Shown piece after piece: positions 33,385 to 44,800 of a stretch of DNA of 64,000 bases; the stretch's first letter is position 1; each line of letters opens with the position of its first letter. The translations under genes were made by a program, and so were the position numbers. This DNA is from Lytechinus pictus (Eukaryota; Echinodermata; Echinoidea; Temnopleuroida; Toxopneustidae): contig NC_087252.1 of NCBI RefSeq assembly GCF_037042905.1, forward strand, positions 2,301,501 through 2,365,500, given 5' to 3'. Below the pieces are notes generated by a model. That model had not been told where the DNA came from and searched no databases. It saw only the letters and a program-made list of their open reading frames with translations.

Positions 33385-33851
33385 TCGGACCGCACGAGGT
33401 TCTCTTCGATACCCCGACAACGTCACAGTGAGTCTGGCCCATTCAGCTGAACATGTAGTTGCAGGAGCTTCTAACCAAACGAAAACCAGTTTTGATTTCT
33501 TCTTCAGTGCCAACACGAGCACCCAACCTAGCAGCGTCGGTGAATTTGAAAAAGAAAAACTAGGTGGGATGACGAGTGCAGACACCATTAGCCCTTCTGG
33601 ACAGGAGAGGCATGATGAAACTAGATGCGTCCCACGAGAAAATATAATGTACCTCAAAACCCACAAGACCGGGAGCTCTACATTACAGAATATCATTTAT
33701 CGCTATGGTGATGCTCATGGGCTGACGTTTGCCCTACCAAAAACAGGTGTACATCTTGGGACGCCCTCATTGTTCAACCGGACTCATCCTGTCAAGTCGC
33801 CCTCAGGAAAATACAACATACTTGCCAATCATGCAAGATATAACCGTCCCG
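33385..33851 (+). CDS. Gal3ST-like gene 2, exon 2
   Basis: Acceptor TCTCTCCAG/TCGGACCG, donor CCCG/GTGAGT, phases 2 in and 1 out. It encodes the stem, then IMYLKTHKTGSSTLQNIIYR (PAPS loop) and NILANHARYNR. Open upstream in frame past the acceptor, but the splice consensus and gene 1 alignment fix the boundary. Confidence 0.9.
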
Positions 33852-33883
33852 GTGAGTAGATACTAAAAGCTCTTGCATTTACC

Positions 33884-34336
33884 GTTCTCATTACGCTTTC
33901 AAAAAACTAGTTTACTGGAAACCGATTCAGGAAACCAGTTTGGAAGATCGCTTTGCTAGCGTTCTCACTTGATCACACGAAAGTGGTTTTCAAAATCACT
34001 TCACGTAAAGCGCTCTTGTTGCTATGGAAACGCTCTCAGTGGGGTGACACGTTTCGCGCGAAATTCGAAACCGCAGCATAGGCATTCTACACCTGTCGTG
34101 TGGAGTAGCGCGCTCAAAATGTGCGAAGATCGCTTCCCGAAGAACGGCTGTGTCCTCACTTACGCTAAAACCACTTTAACGAGGCAAAGCGATCTTAAAA
34201 TCTACATCGCGAGGTGGTTTTCCAAACTGGTTTGGAAGATCGCTTCCAAGACCGCTTTGACCGTTCTCACTACGCGTTAAACTAGTTTCCACTAAACTAG
34301 TTTCCAGTAAACTAGTTTTAGGAACGTAGTGAGAAC
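33884..34336. mobile_element. 453-bp TIR/MITE element in Gal3ST-2 intron 2
   Basis: Left end GTTCTCATTACG...AACTAGTTTACTGGAAAC and right end GTTTCCAGTAAACTAGTTTT...CGTAGTGAGAAC are inverted copies. GGTTTGGAAGATCGCTT words repeat inside. No transposase frame. Confidence 0.8.
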
Positions 34337-34674
34337 AGCCTCTAAGGGCATCGATTCCTTTGAAATGCAATTAAAATCACAATGGAGAGCTGAGAGGCTG
34401 TTGTCTAAAGTTGGTGGACTGGGACAGCAGATCATCCGAATATTTGCCGCGGACGAACAATTGCAAATATGTCAGCCAGAGTCATGTTATGACAATGCTG
34501 AACTTGCATTTTCAAAGGAATTGGTGCGTCGTAAAGAGTTTCCCAGACTTTCCCCCGTAGTAAATGCGAAAAGTCCAGAGTAATACAATGACTACAATCA
34601 CTTTCTGTCAACGCTACTATACAATACAAATCGGACACATCCGAGAATGAATCAACAATTGAAGAGTCTAGTTG

Positions 34675-35405
34675 AAAAGGGGTGAGGTCAACTTTGGACC
34701 ATTCCGAGAAAACAAAACATGTTTGTTATTCTCACTTACGGCAATATTCTTAAGAGAAACTAAATTGTCATGATGTACTACCCTATCATGTAAACATAAA
34801 ACTGGATATAAATATATATTTACCTGTCTTCAATTTTTTCTGTATAGATTTTTTTTCTATATATCATTGTAGACCTAACCCCTTTTGCAAGCAAACTGTA
34901 ATGAATTCAATCTCTTTTGATTAAAAAAGGTGATTTTATTCTTTGCCAATTTCATTCACGTTTTCATTTAAAATTCAATGTTTTGTATCATCAGGCCGAC
35001 TAAAAATTTAGAGGTTGAGAGACAAAAACAATAAAATTAAGGAAAAATGGACCTAACCCCATTTTACAAATGAGTTCTTCAGAAGAGTTTAGTTGCAAAA
35101 GGGGTTATGTCCACTCTAAGCAAATTTTTTTTTTAATTCTCCCATATTGCATTATTCTTATGTGAAACTGAATTTTCATAATACCCTACCATGAGAACAT
35201 AACATTGAGTGTAAAAGAAATCGTCCTGTCTTCATATTTTATAAGATATTCTTTTCCAAAAAAAATATGTTTGGACCTAACCCCTTTTGCCATTTTAGTT
35301 CACTTTTTAATGGGAATTTCATCTTTTCTTTGGTATCATCTTATAAAGCTACTAAAAATGTATACAAGATCTAATCAAATTTGATGAAAAATGGACCTAA
35401 CCCAA
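34675..35405. repeat. GGACCTAACCCC-family repeat, second large copy
   Basis: Shares spaced motifs with 8.66-9.27 kb (ACCTAACCCCTTTTGCAA, GCAAAAGGGGTTA, TTTGGTATCATC, AATACCCTACCATGA). It ends where the hairpin MITE copies begin. It lies in intron 2 of Gal3ST gene 2. Confidence 0.65.
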
Positions 35406-35410
35406 AGAGT

Positions 35411-35662
35411 TGTGCCGTACGGCCGCCGGAGAGCAAATGTGACCGAGGTATAAATCATGAAACAAATTATTTACCAAGGCTTCGTGATCTGTCATGAGAG
35501 GTGGGCTCGGTCACATTTGCCACGGCGGCCGCAGTCGAAAACAGTCGTTTGAACATTTTTTGTACCAGCTACAAATAGCTTGTTTGAAAAAAAAATCAAT
35601 TAAACGGCTGTTTTCGACTCGCCGTACGGCCGCCGGAGAGCAAATTTGACCGAGGTGTAAAT
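35411..35662. mobile_element. Hairpin MITE copy plus a duplicated partial end
   Basis: A full relative of the 20.4-kb MITE spans about 35508-35660 (GGTCACATTTGCCACGGCGG ... GAGCAAATTTGACCGAGGTG). A partial right end lies at 35411-35452, and both are followed by TATAAATCATGAAACAAATT or a one-base variant, so the right end and its flank occur twice. Confidence 0.7.
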
Positions 35663-36816
35663 CATGAAACAAATTATTTTATCCCTACAACCATATATGC
35701 AATCAAAATTCAAATGCCTTCGTCCATTGGTTTTATGAGGGAGACGCAACTAAAGCACGTCAGAAATAACTTTTTTCTTACTACGGAAACAGTGTCGACG
35801 CTATTGGTCCGATTTCGCAAAGTTGGTGTTGGGAATGCGTGGTTTTAAACCTTGGTTAGGTAGATGTCTCTGTGTTGATTACGCTTATTCATCGCGTATG
35901 TCGAGATAATAAATATATGCTTACATCGCAGGTATGTTTAATGGACCATTCGTAATATTAGGTTACATCATTAGCCCATTGTTTTAAATATAACGCGTCA
36001 ACTATTTGTATTATTTATTTGCATTCTTTAATAGTAGGATGAATAATTGCGATAACTTAAGTTAAAACCGTCAGTTCTGATCACGCTCTCTCACGGAAGC
36101 GAAATCGCGCATTCATTACTGGACACTTTTTTCCATCATGTTTATATTGTATACGCGCTGAATTACGCGGGCGGATTCAAAACCACCTTTATGATTCCGG
36201 CCATCTTGCTTTGATCTCCAACTGTCCCTATACTAATTTTGCCTTATTATCCATATTTTCAGATCTTTTGAAATATGTTAACTATACATACGACTGCCTA
36301 CGTTTCTGTTTGTCAATAATGCACGCAAGTTGCATGTGTCTACATGGTACATACATATTCTCCAGCCCGATATGTACTATGCGTTTTGTCATTTTGCCTT
36401 ATCCTTCTAATTCAATAATTGAAGAATTATGAAACTAATTATAAACAATATATTGAAAAATTGCTTTCAAATAAAATATAAATAATTGTACATACTATTT
36501 CTTTTTAAAAACCAAGATTTCTCCATCGTCGGTTTCATTTTCATCTAATAAATCATGTTTTTAAAAATGACATCCGAAAGGATACCATGCTTTTTTACCT
36601 CTCTTTTCCAACTGAATCTTTGGAAGAAGGTAATGCTAATACCGAGCATTAGATTAAAAAAAAGTTACCTGTTTTATATTTTTCATCAAGTGAGTGTACT
36701 TATTTTAATCTAATGCATAAAATAAAATAAAACAGAGGCAATGCGCCTGCGAAGAGATATCTATTACCAAATCAAATATTTTATAAAATACATTTTCGTT
36801 TTTTCTTTCACCATAG

Positions 36817-37541
36817 AAATGGCCGAGATCATGTACAAGAACGCAGCATATGTGACCATCATCCGGCATCCCTCCACCCAGTTTGAAAGTATGTATGCCT
36901 ACTATGGATTCCAACGTAACTTCAATGTGACCTTGAAAGGGTTTGCGGACAAACCACAGACATATTATAGAAGAGAGATAACTGATCCACACCACACCGC
37001 ACTCAACCCGACGCTGTATGACCTAGGAATGCACAAACAGGAAATGGCCGATGAGGGCGGTATTCGGAATAAAATTGCTACTTTGGAGGATGATTTCGAT
37101 TTAGTCCTAGTTGCAGAGTATCTTTTGGAATCCTTAGTCCTCTTGAGAGAGTTAATGTGTTGGGATTTGAGCGATATGACCTACTTCTCATCCAGAGTAA
37201 GAACGAAATCAGAAGAGGACAAGATGTCCGAGAGAACGTTTGAACAACTTTACAAATGGAATCATGGTGATGCCCTTCTTTATGAACATTTTAACCGAAC
37301 GCTGTGGACAAAAATAAAGGTGTATGGTCAGAAAAGGATGGAAATCGATGTGATGAAGTTAGAAAAAATGATCAAAGCACTAAAAGACAAATGTCTGGAT
37401 GGGACCACATTTTTTAAAAAGGTCACTCACTATGTTCTAAGAGAAAGTATGAGGGACAATGTCCAGTGCATTAGAATGATTAGACCTGCTTTTAAATATC
37501 TACAAACACTCAGAGAGAAGCAAGGAATACCGATTGGTTAA
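36817..37541 (+). CDS. Gal3ST-like gene 2, exon 3 (copy 1)
   Basis: Acceptor TTCACCATAG/AA, stop TAA at 37539-37541. It encodes MAEIMYKNAAYVTIIRHPST, then QFESMYAYY (3'-phosphate motif), LVLVAEYLLESLVLLRELMCW and HGDALLYEHFNRTLW. Clear paralogue of gene 1 exon 3. An identical copy lies 12.7 kb downstream. Confidence 0.92.
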
Positions 37542-38034
37542 AAGTTTGAAACTATATCGTTGCTTTACAAGAATGTTTGTTAGCCAGTTATCCATTTCTT
37601 TAACAGGGCTATAAATTCATGTTGTTTGTTAATTAATTTTGACCATTTTCTCTTTTATGATGGTTTACGTTTCTATTTATTATTTTTTTTCACAAGGACC
37701 TTATGCATGTGACGTCATAATCTCAAAGCGCCCTCCTACAGAGGAAATGGGAATATGCGTGAATGTAGTTTTCAGAGATGTGCCAGCTGCACATCACCAA
37801 GGCACGCAAGGCAACATCAGTGAAAATATCCTTTAAAATGGCGGCACGGTGATGCCGATGTATAAGGTCTATTCATAATACGCATATTCGCCCACACACA
37901 CCCACCCACACACACGCACACACCAATATGTATTATGTATTATTGTGTCACGTTTGGGATAAGTCTTTACATGTGGTTGCTATGCGACCATTTGGAGCGT
38001 TTTGCTATTGTATTGTGTATTGATAATGACGCTC

Positions 38035-38056
38035 AATAAATATTGCAATAAATAAA
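38035..38056 (+). terminator. Candidate polyadenylation signals for Gal3ST gene 2
   Basis: AATAAA at 38035, 38047 and 38051 within ~500 bp of the stop codon. Repeated in copy 2 near 50756-50777. Confidence 0.5.
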
Positions 38057-38526
38057 AGCGTGAAAGGTAGCTGCAAACCTAAAACCTCTTACAAGTGTGA
38101 CGTACAACATTTGGTAAATATACATTAAACAATCCATGAAAAATACAAGATCAACAACATTGAAGTCAAGGGATTAAATACATGTACTATGGTCTTGGTG
38201 TTAACAGCAATTCGTTAATTAATATTTTAAATTCCGACAGATCTGGGACAGATTTTATCTATAAAAAAAAACGATATTCCAAATATAAGCCCATCATAGC
38301 TTCATTAGAGTTAGAAGTACAAAATTTATGTACATATTGGTTATCGAACACCCTTGAAATAAGAGTAACCAATATGTCGAAGAAAACGGGATTGCTGTTA
38401 TAATACATATATACACATTGAACTCTTCTGTAGTAAATCGAGGCTGCTCCGAATATCTATGAAGATTGTACATATATATGAAGATTTGTGTATTTGCGTA
38501 TTTGTGTTACATTCATTCATTATTCA

Positions 38527-41376
38527 TTAATAAAGGATGGGGTAAAACAGAAAAGAAAACGTTGGAGTGGTGCCCCATGCTATTAATATGATGAAACAAA
38601 ACATCGGACTAGTAGGTGAAGACTCAGAGTAACTTGCGCACGGTATAGATGTCATTTCGAATTCATTTTGTGGGCTAGTTACACCTGAAGCAGGGGACCA
38701 GTTTTCACATAAGTCGTGTTCCATGTTGGACAACTTAACAAGCATCCTTCCACTGTAACTAGAAGGAGACATACAATGTACTCTGTCGAAACCGGACCGC
38801 AAAAGCCAACTCTGAAGGTTTCTCAAATTGCAGTCCCAGGGGTTTGGATCAAGGTGGATCCTTTTGGACAGTAGAGGAAGCGCCGATGAATCCAAGTACA
38901 CCAGGCGATTCCCACCAAGCCGGATCGTCAGGCTACTGCGAATGATGAAAGATGATTGTGCTATGAAGTTTATCTGGTTGTCCTGAAGATTGATTTCATC
39001 AGCAACATAACATGAAGTGAATGCATGCCGTGGCACGATGTCAATAGAATTATCCTGCAGATCAATAATCTGTATCCGTGGCAATTTTCCAAAAGGGTTT
39101 CCGGAAAGTGTGGAGATTCGGTTATGGCTTAGGTCAAGATTCCTAAGTAAAGGGGCGTCAATGATAGGCAGGATGTCTAGTGCATTGCAGCAAAGTTGAA
39201 GCGAGAATCCGAGGGATTTGAATTTAAAATGCCAAGACACACCAGGCTGCTGTTGAAACATTGTCACATTGTTCATTTCAACAGCCCAAGATACATTGCT
39301 GCAGTTTTGTATTTGTATATACTCCCTTCCTATCGCAGTTTGCGAGAGTGAGATTGTTTCGAGACTACCTATAATTCTCGAGGAAAGATATTTCAAGGGG
39401 TTTCCTTCAAGGTTTACTTTCACTAACCGCTTGCAGTTCTGAAAAGCATTCTCGTCTATAGAAACGATCATATTCCACCCAGCGTCTACCTCTCTTAACT
39501 CACACTCTGTCTGACAAAACGTGACGTCACTTCCGCAATTTGAATTTCCATGAAAATGCATGATGGAATTGTGGGAACATCTGAACACGTGGGTTCTTGT
39601 AGGAAGAGATATATTACGCAGTCGGTTATAGTTGACTAAAAACTGATCCAATTTAATCCCAATCAAGTCTGGAGAAGCAATGTTTGTTAATAGATTATGA
39701 CTGAGGTCCAGTTTAATCAAACGCCGAACAGAACTGATGTTTAACTGATCCATAGATAGCAGTTGGTTGTTCTGTAAAACGATTTTAGCTACATTATGAA
39801 TCCTAATTGCTTCATCTGCTCGAAGTCCTATTACATTCGAACTGATGTTGAAAAACAAAGGATTATCTCGAAAATCTGTGTGTATAAACTCCACTATTTC
39901 AATTTCGTTGACCTGTAGCTCAAGACGTCGTAGTTTGTACCAGAAAGTGACGTCAGGGATTTTTGTGAGTTTCTTGTGATGCAGTTTGAGGATAGAGAGA
40001 TTTGGACAACCGACAAAGGCGCCAGGTACAATGAATGCTACTTGATTATCAGATATATCAAGGATCGTGAGATAATCCAACTTGATTACCTCATCAACAG
40101 TACTGATGCGATTTCCAGACATGTAAAATACAGCTAACTCTTTATTTTCATTTATTGCGGTCCAGTTGACAGTAAAGATATTGTTATCGGATAGGCTTAG
40201 GTAATATAGACTTGAAATGTTCTTAAGAAACCTTGCGTTATCGATCTCATTTTCGTCTAGGTATAACTTCCTAACAGAACCGCACCAATTGTCACTCATG
40301 TTCCCTTGAAGAACGAATTATGTGATACTGTTGTTTCGAAAGTCTATGACCCTAAGCTTTGGATACAAATAGGGGCTAAAGGTTATGACTCCAATCAGTT
40401 CAGAGTGTTTGACAGTAAGGCTCCTCAATTTGGGAAGTGCTGGGAGGTCACTAATGCTGCTTACCAAAGACTTTGAAATGACTATAACCTCAATGAAGTG
40501 CACATCCATGAAGCCTATAATATCCTGTAAATGGCTAATTCCCATACCACTTATGTATAGATGATTTATTCTGCTGGAAGAGTTTTGGTTGATATGTGTC
40601 CCTTTCTCCAGATGTATCTGCAGTAGTGTGGTGCCCTGAGGCCAGTGTGAAATCTGCACAACGTGTATTGGGTTACCTGATAGAAAAAGTTTCTGAAGCT
40701 TTGTTAAGTTCCGAAGATCAGGAAGGGTCCTGATACCATTGTCACGGAAGTCAATTAAAGTGATCAGATGAACCGACTGTATTTGGTGAATGTCAAAAAC
40801 CCGAATATTTGATGATACGGCAGTAATGATGTTAACCGGAAGTGACAGGTTCAGGAATCCTACTATGAAGTTGTTTGAAAGGTTTATCAGGGATTCACGG
40901 TCGCCGGCAAAGCCAAATGTCTGTTGACTGTGGCAGTTCACCCTCTGAATAAAATTGAATGCAAGGTTGATGATGAGGATTGGGGGAATAGTGGAAATAT
41001 CGATCAGACAATTCTCATCAACGTGGAGAGTCGACAGTTTAGGAAGTCTATCGAAAGCTTGAGGCTGGATAGCCGAGATGAAATTCGCTGTTAGGCGCAG
41101 GACAGCAAGGGCTGGTAATGGAAAGAAATCACCATCTTGTATATTGGTGATCAGGTTACGAGACAGGATGAGATTTTCTGTTGTCAAAGGAATACCTGCA
41201 GGAACAATCCTGAGATAACGGTTGCTGCATTCGACTTTGGTTTGCCCGACACAGCTACAGGTCTCCAGGCACAAAGAGTGGTTTAGCCAAGCCGACGAAG
41301 ATGCAGTTGAAACAAGAAGGCACGCCAGAATTGCCACGTGATAGCCTTCATATATGCAGAAGTGCCAAGGTTCCAT
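38527..41376 (-). pseudogene. Secreted/GPI-like LRR protein gene with one in-frame stop (copy 1)
   Basis: From ATG at 41376 the frame runs 352 codons, meets TAA at 40320-40318, and continues in the same frame (six codons, then an ATG at 40299) for 590 codons to 38527; about 949 codon positions in one exon. Features in order: signal peptide (AILACLLVSTASSS), LRRNT cap (CLETCSCVGQTKVEC), about 20 or more LRRs with LxxLxLxxN patterns (LENLILSRNLITNI-like), an LRRCT cap (NPWDCNLRNLQSWLL...HCMSPSS...C) and a hydrophobic tail (SPMFCFIILIAWG...) with no cytosolic domain, suggesting GPI or tail anchoring. LRR ectodomains usually bind ligands or pathogens at the surface. The stop interrupts the LRR series mid-domain; it could be a nonsense allele, recoding, or a sign of two short proteins. 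No TIR domain is found. It is convergent with Gal3ST gene 2. Confidence 0.85.
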
Positions 41377-42327
41377 TGCAAACTCAGTTCAAACATTCAA
41401 ATTATAGAGTCACAAAATAGCTCGTAATTTCATTATCAAAATGATATCGAAATGTGCTTGCATAATTTGTTTCCACTCACTTTATATCTAGTTTCAGCTC
41501 GGTACGTCAAAGTCATAACCTGATCCATATTGTGTGTGTGTGTGTGTTTTATGGTTGAACACTATTGGGCGAAGCTAGCATAGTACATCTGATTTGTAGC
41601 TTATACACGGAATATCCACCGATGGAATATTAAATGAATAAACTGTCAAAATGACAAGAAATGTAATTACCTTCTCCTAAAAAAAAATCGGGAGAGATAA
41701 TACAAATATTTTGTAGTCTGATTTTGTTGATTGCTTTCTTTATACCAATCAATTATGACTCTTTACTTGGATGTTGAAACATAAAAGCAATTTGCTTATG
41801 TGCCTTATCTTTGGTAAGGTCTATACTTCAGAGGATGGTTGTGCCATTGTTTTCATGATTTGAACTGAATTAGACTAGTTGCACTTACAACTGACTCAGG
41901 CACTTTAAAAGCACTTTGATAAATTTATGCTCGTTTACTCTATTACAAGACAAGAGAAATAGGAAATATCATAATCATCATTATCTATGCTAATATAGAG
42001 ATAATCAATGTTCTTATAATGAATGTTTATATCATTATTATTATCTTTATCATGACTTATTCTTTTCTTATGACTGTCATCACTTTTTCATCATATTGAA
42101 ATATTATCCCAATATGTTTTTCAAAGAGGTGGAGCTTCTAATCTGTTCTAAATCATGACGAGGTTTGGTACCATTTTCAACATGATTTTCTTCCTTTTCA
42201 TAATATCACATTTGATTAACAAAAACGATTCATGCAGAATTTGGAGATAATCTGATGGTGTTTTCTTCATTTCAATAGACAGTCCATGTCGATTTGTAAC
42301 TTCTTGTATTTAGCATGGTCGTAGGGG

Positions 42328-42600
42328 CCACTGGCGGATCCGGGGGGCACAGCCGGCCCGTGCCCCCCCCCCCTCCCCTTGAGAAGCAAAATTAAAATTT
42401 ATAATGTAAAAATACCGTTAAAACTGAGGAGTGCCCCCCTTTTGAAAATGAAGACTTTTTTCCCATGTCATTTTATTCGGGGACGAAATATCCTTAAATT
42501 TTGGTTAAAAACCTTCCTTTTTTTGGTTTAAGGGGGGGGGGGGCTTGTCAAATTTTCCTAGGAAAAATGTGCCCAACTTTTGGAAAATCCTGGATCCAAC
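42328..42600. repeat. C-rich dispersed repeat, copy 1
   Basis: CCACTGGCGGATCCGGGGGG followed by a long C run, then TGAAAATGAAGAC, GGGCTTGTCAAATTTTCC and TTTTGGAAAATCCTGGATCC. This non-coding family recurs at 25.1, 26.75 and 44.6 kb. Its poly-C/poly-G tracts account for most length differences between the two duplication copies. Confidence 0.65.
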
Positions 42601-43080
42601 CATGGACCTATTTCAAATAGGAAAAGTAGTAGGTCCATGATCCAACCCTGATAGCGGCTTACCTTGTGTCGGTTGAATATGTAAAGCGGAATTTAATTTG
42701 ATTACAACTGGAATGATTTTATCAAAAAATATAAGCCTCTACTGCGATGTCGCTCTTTTCTGTGCAGCCCCAATTAACATTTTGATGAGACTTGTCAGGG
42801 ATATACCATTTTTCACTTGGTCGGAGACAGGTCTAATCCTCGTGGATATGAGCTTACTCTAAATCTTTCCCCAGGTCAGTCAAAAGAACGCAGTGACCCT
42901 TTTTGGCAGAAAATAGCCTCTTTTAACCCTTTTAAACGCATAATTTGTCAATGAATTTCATTAAACATTATCCTGAAGGAAATCAACTTTGCCAAGAATT
43001 CTGAGTGAAAACCACTGGCTAAGCTGCTAACTCATTCACGATTCCTTTCATTTATGACAGAAAGTGATGACAATAACAAC

Positions 43081-43674
43081 TTAAAAAGGAAAATGAAACC
43101 TTTGGATCAAGATAGCTTGTGGGAAAACAGAAAACAGAAAAAATCAAATCAACGAAAGTTTGAAAAAAAATCTAACAAATAATGATAAAGTTATGAGCAT
43201 TTGAATACTGCGATTACTAATGCTATGAAGATCATCCAATTGGCAATGCGACAAAGATGTGTGATGTCACTTGTTAACAACTTTCCCAGTACTTTTGTAT
43301 ATATTTCACTTAAACTGCCTCTTTTATCACATCTATCAGTAGATCATGCATTCTTTCTATAGGAGGGCATGTAATACAATTTTCGAAGAAAACATTATGG
43401 ATAAAGAGTTTGTATCACCATGAGAAAGAACTAAAAGATACATTTTGTGGGTATTTTATAGTCCATTAAAGAGAAAGTTGTTCACATGTGACATCATACA
43501 TCATTGTCGCATTGCCATTGGGAGGATCTCTATAGCATTAGTGATCGCAATATTCAAATGCTCATAACTTTCTGATTATTTGTCTGATTTTTCTCAAATT
43601 TTCTTTGTTCTTATTCTTTGATCTTTCTCTTTCAAAACAAGTCCACATGTTCCAAGGGTTTCATTCCCCTTTAA
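43081..43674. mobile_element. TTAA-flanked foldback MITE, family A, copy 1
   Basis: TTAA at 43081 and 43671. Inverted ends (AAAGGAAAATGAAACCTTTG / AAGGGTTTCATTCCCCTT) and a palindromic interior (GAGCATTTGAATACTGCGAT / its inverse near 43545-43565; GGCAATGCGACAA / TTGTCGCATTGCC). TTAA targets are typical of piggyBac and Kolobok groups. Non-coding. Confidence 0.85.
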
Positions 43675-43722
43675 TGATTGGCTAATTATTCATCACGATA
43701 TCTACATCGTCATGATAAAGGA

Positions 43723-43941
43723 TACACTCTAAGAACACTGAGTAAAATGTTTTACCCAATTTTGGGCAGAAAGGGAACTTGCTGATGCATGTTTGCTGGG
43801 CTTTTTTTTAAAACCCCATTTTGTGCTATTTCAACGCAACTTTGCGTAAAATTCACAAAACATTTGGTATCCGTTTATCCAACCAACATGTATGTTCCCA
43901 TTTTTGCCAATATTGCATGGGTAAACCTTTTTTAGAGTGTA
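43723..43941. mobile_element. TA-flanked MITE, CACTCTAA ends, copy 1
   Basis: TA-CACTCTAAGAAC...TTTTTTAGAGTG-TA, about 215 bp between TA dinucleotides, as for Tc1/mariner-type targets. Interior words such as TTTTACCC / GGGTAAA also pair. Confidence 0.75.
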
Positions 43942-44555
43942 GCGATTCCTTCGATCGATTAGAATGATCACTTTTCACCTCCTTGGTGTGTCGCACAGTG
44001 ATCAGCCATACCGAAACCATCATATCGCCAAGGAAGATTCTCTGGAAAAAAAGAAGAGAGAAAAAAGTCATTTGTAATGTATAAAAAGCGAAATTTAGAA
44101 AATGAGCTTTTCAGTAGAAGTCAGAGGCGGTGGAACGTCAGGCTCATACACTTAAAGTTGAGGAGCACCTATCGTTTGGCAGACAAAATGTGCTCCTTCA
44201 CATTCCGGGCCCGATGGTCCGCTGCCTCTGGAAGAAGTAATTCTCGTTTTCCATACTGTCAAAATTTTGAAGTTGTAAAGTAAACTATAAAACAAACTAC
44301 AATAGTTTCTTTGTCACAAATTTTCTTTTTTGAGAACCACTTGGAAGTTTCACCAAGATTGTATAGCGTGCACCTCTCCTGCGACTCAAATCGTGATATT
44401 TATTTCTCCTTACCTCTTAAGCTCTCGCTAAGTTTCTTCTTCATTAATTGGGTTATTCATTGTTGATCAATTTTGATAAGTTACATATTTTCAAGCTTTG
44501 GATGGACTCTTTAAATGTCATTGGGTATTTTACACTGTTTATAGGACGCAGAAAC

Positions 44556-44800
44556 CATGGGGATCACTAGTGTATCTACGGGGGGAGGGTGGCAGTTTGC
44601 CCCCCCCCCCTGCCGCGTCACAACCCATGCAAATAACGTATTCCTTCCACCCCCCCCCCCCCCCCCGACGAGCTTGAATACCTTTTTGCCCCCTCTGACG
44701 AGCTTAAAGACCTTTTTTTTTTTTGCTTGTCAAGTTTTTTGACGGACGGTTTTGCCCCCCCCCCCCCCCCGTGTAAAATCCTTGGTACGCTACTGCTGGG
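44556..44800. repeat. C-rich dispersed repeat with poly-C runs
   Basis: CACTAGTGTATCTACGGGGG, three long C runs, two GACGAGCTT words and GTAAAATCCTTGGTACGCTA. Related to the block at 42.3 kb. A ~206-codon frame beginning inside it is not convincing as a gene. Confidence 0.55.

Larger units (their letters stand above)
27769..37541 (+). pseudogene. Gal3ST-like gene 2, exon 1 disrupted by a 5-kb insertion
   Basis: Exons 27769-27867 plus 32873-32934 (one exon split by a mobile element), 33385-33851 and 36817-37541 have the same phases (2, 1) as gene 1. Without the element and one TTTATT copy they form 451 codons including stop (450 aa). Exon 2 keeps the PAPS loop LKTHKTGSSTLQNI and exon 3 keeps RHPSTQFESMYAYY and DFDLVLVAEYLLESLVLL, so the rest is intact. 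With the element in place, translation runs four codons past the junction codons (...KFISS) and stops. The allele should be null unless transcription starts inside or downstream of the element or it is spliced out. The intact downstream exons suggest a recent insertion. Type II Golgi sulfotransferase by family. Confidence 0.88.

Noticed and set aside
34329-34583. 84-codon frame after the MITE in Gal3ST-2 intron 2 as an extra exon
   Set aside because: It begins inside the MITE end; exon 2 to exon 3 already joins in phase, and no matching exon exists in gene 1.
38182-38403. 73-codon frame between Gal3ST-2 and the LRR gene as a small gene
   Set aside because: AT-rich, no recognisable domain; it is duplicated only because the whole unit is.
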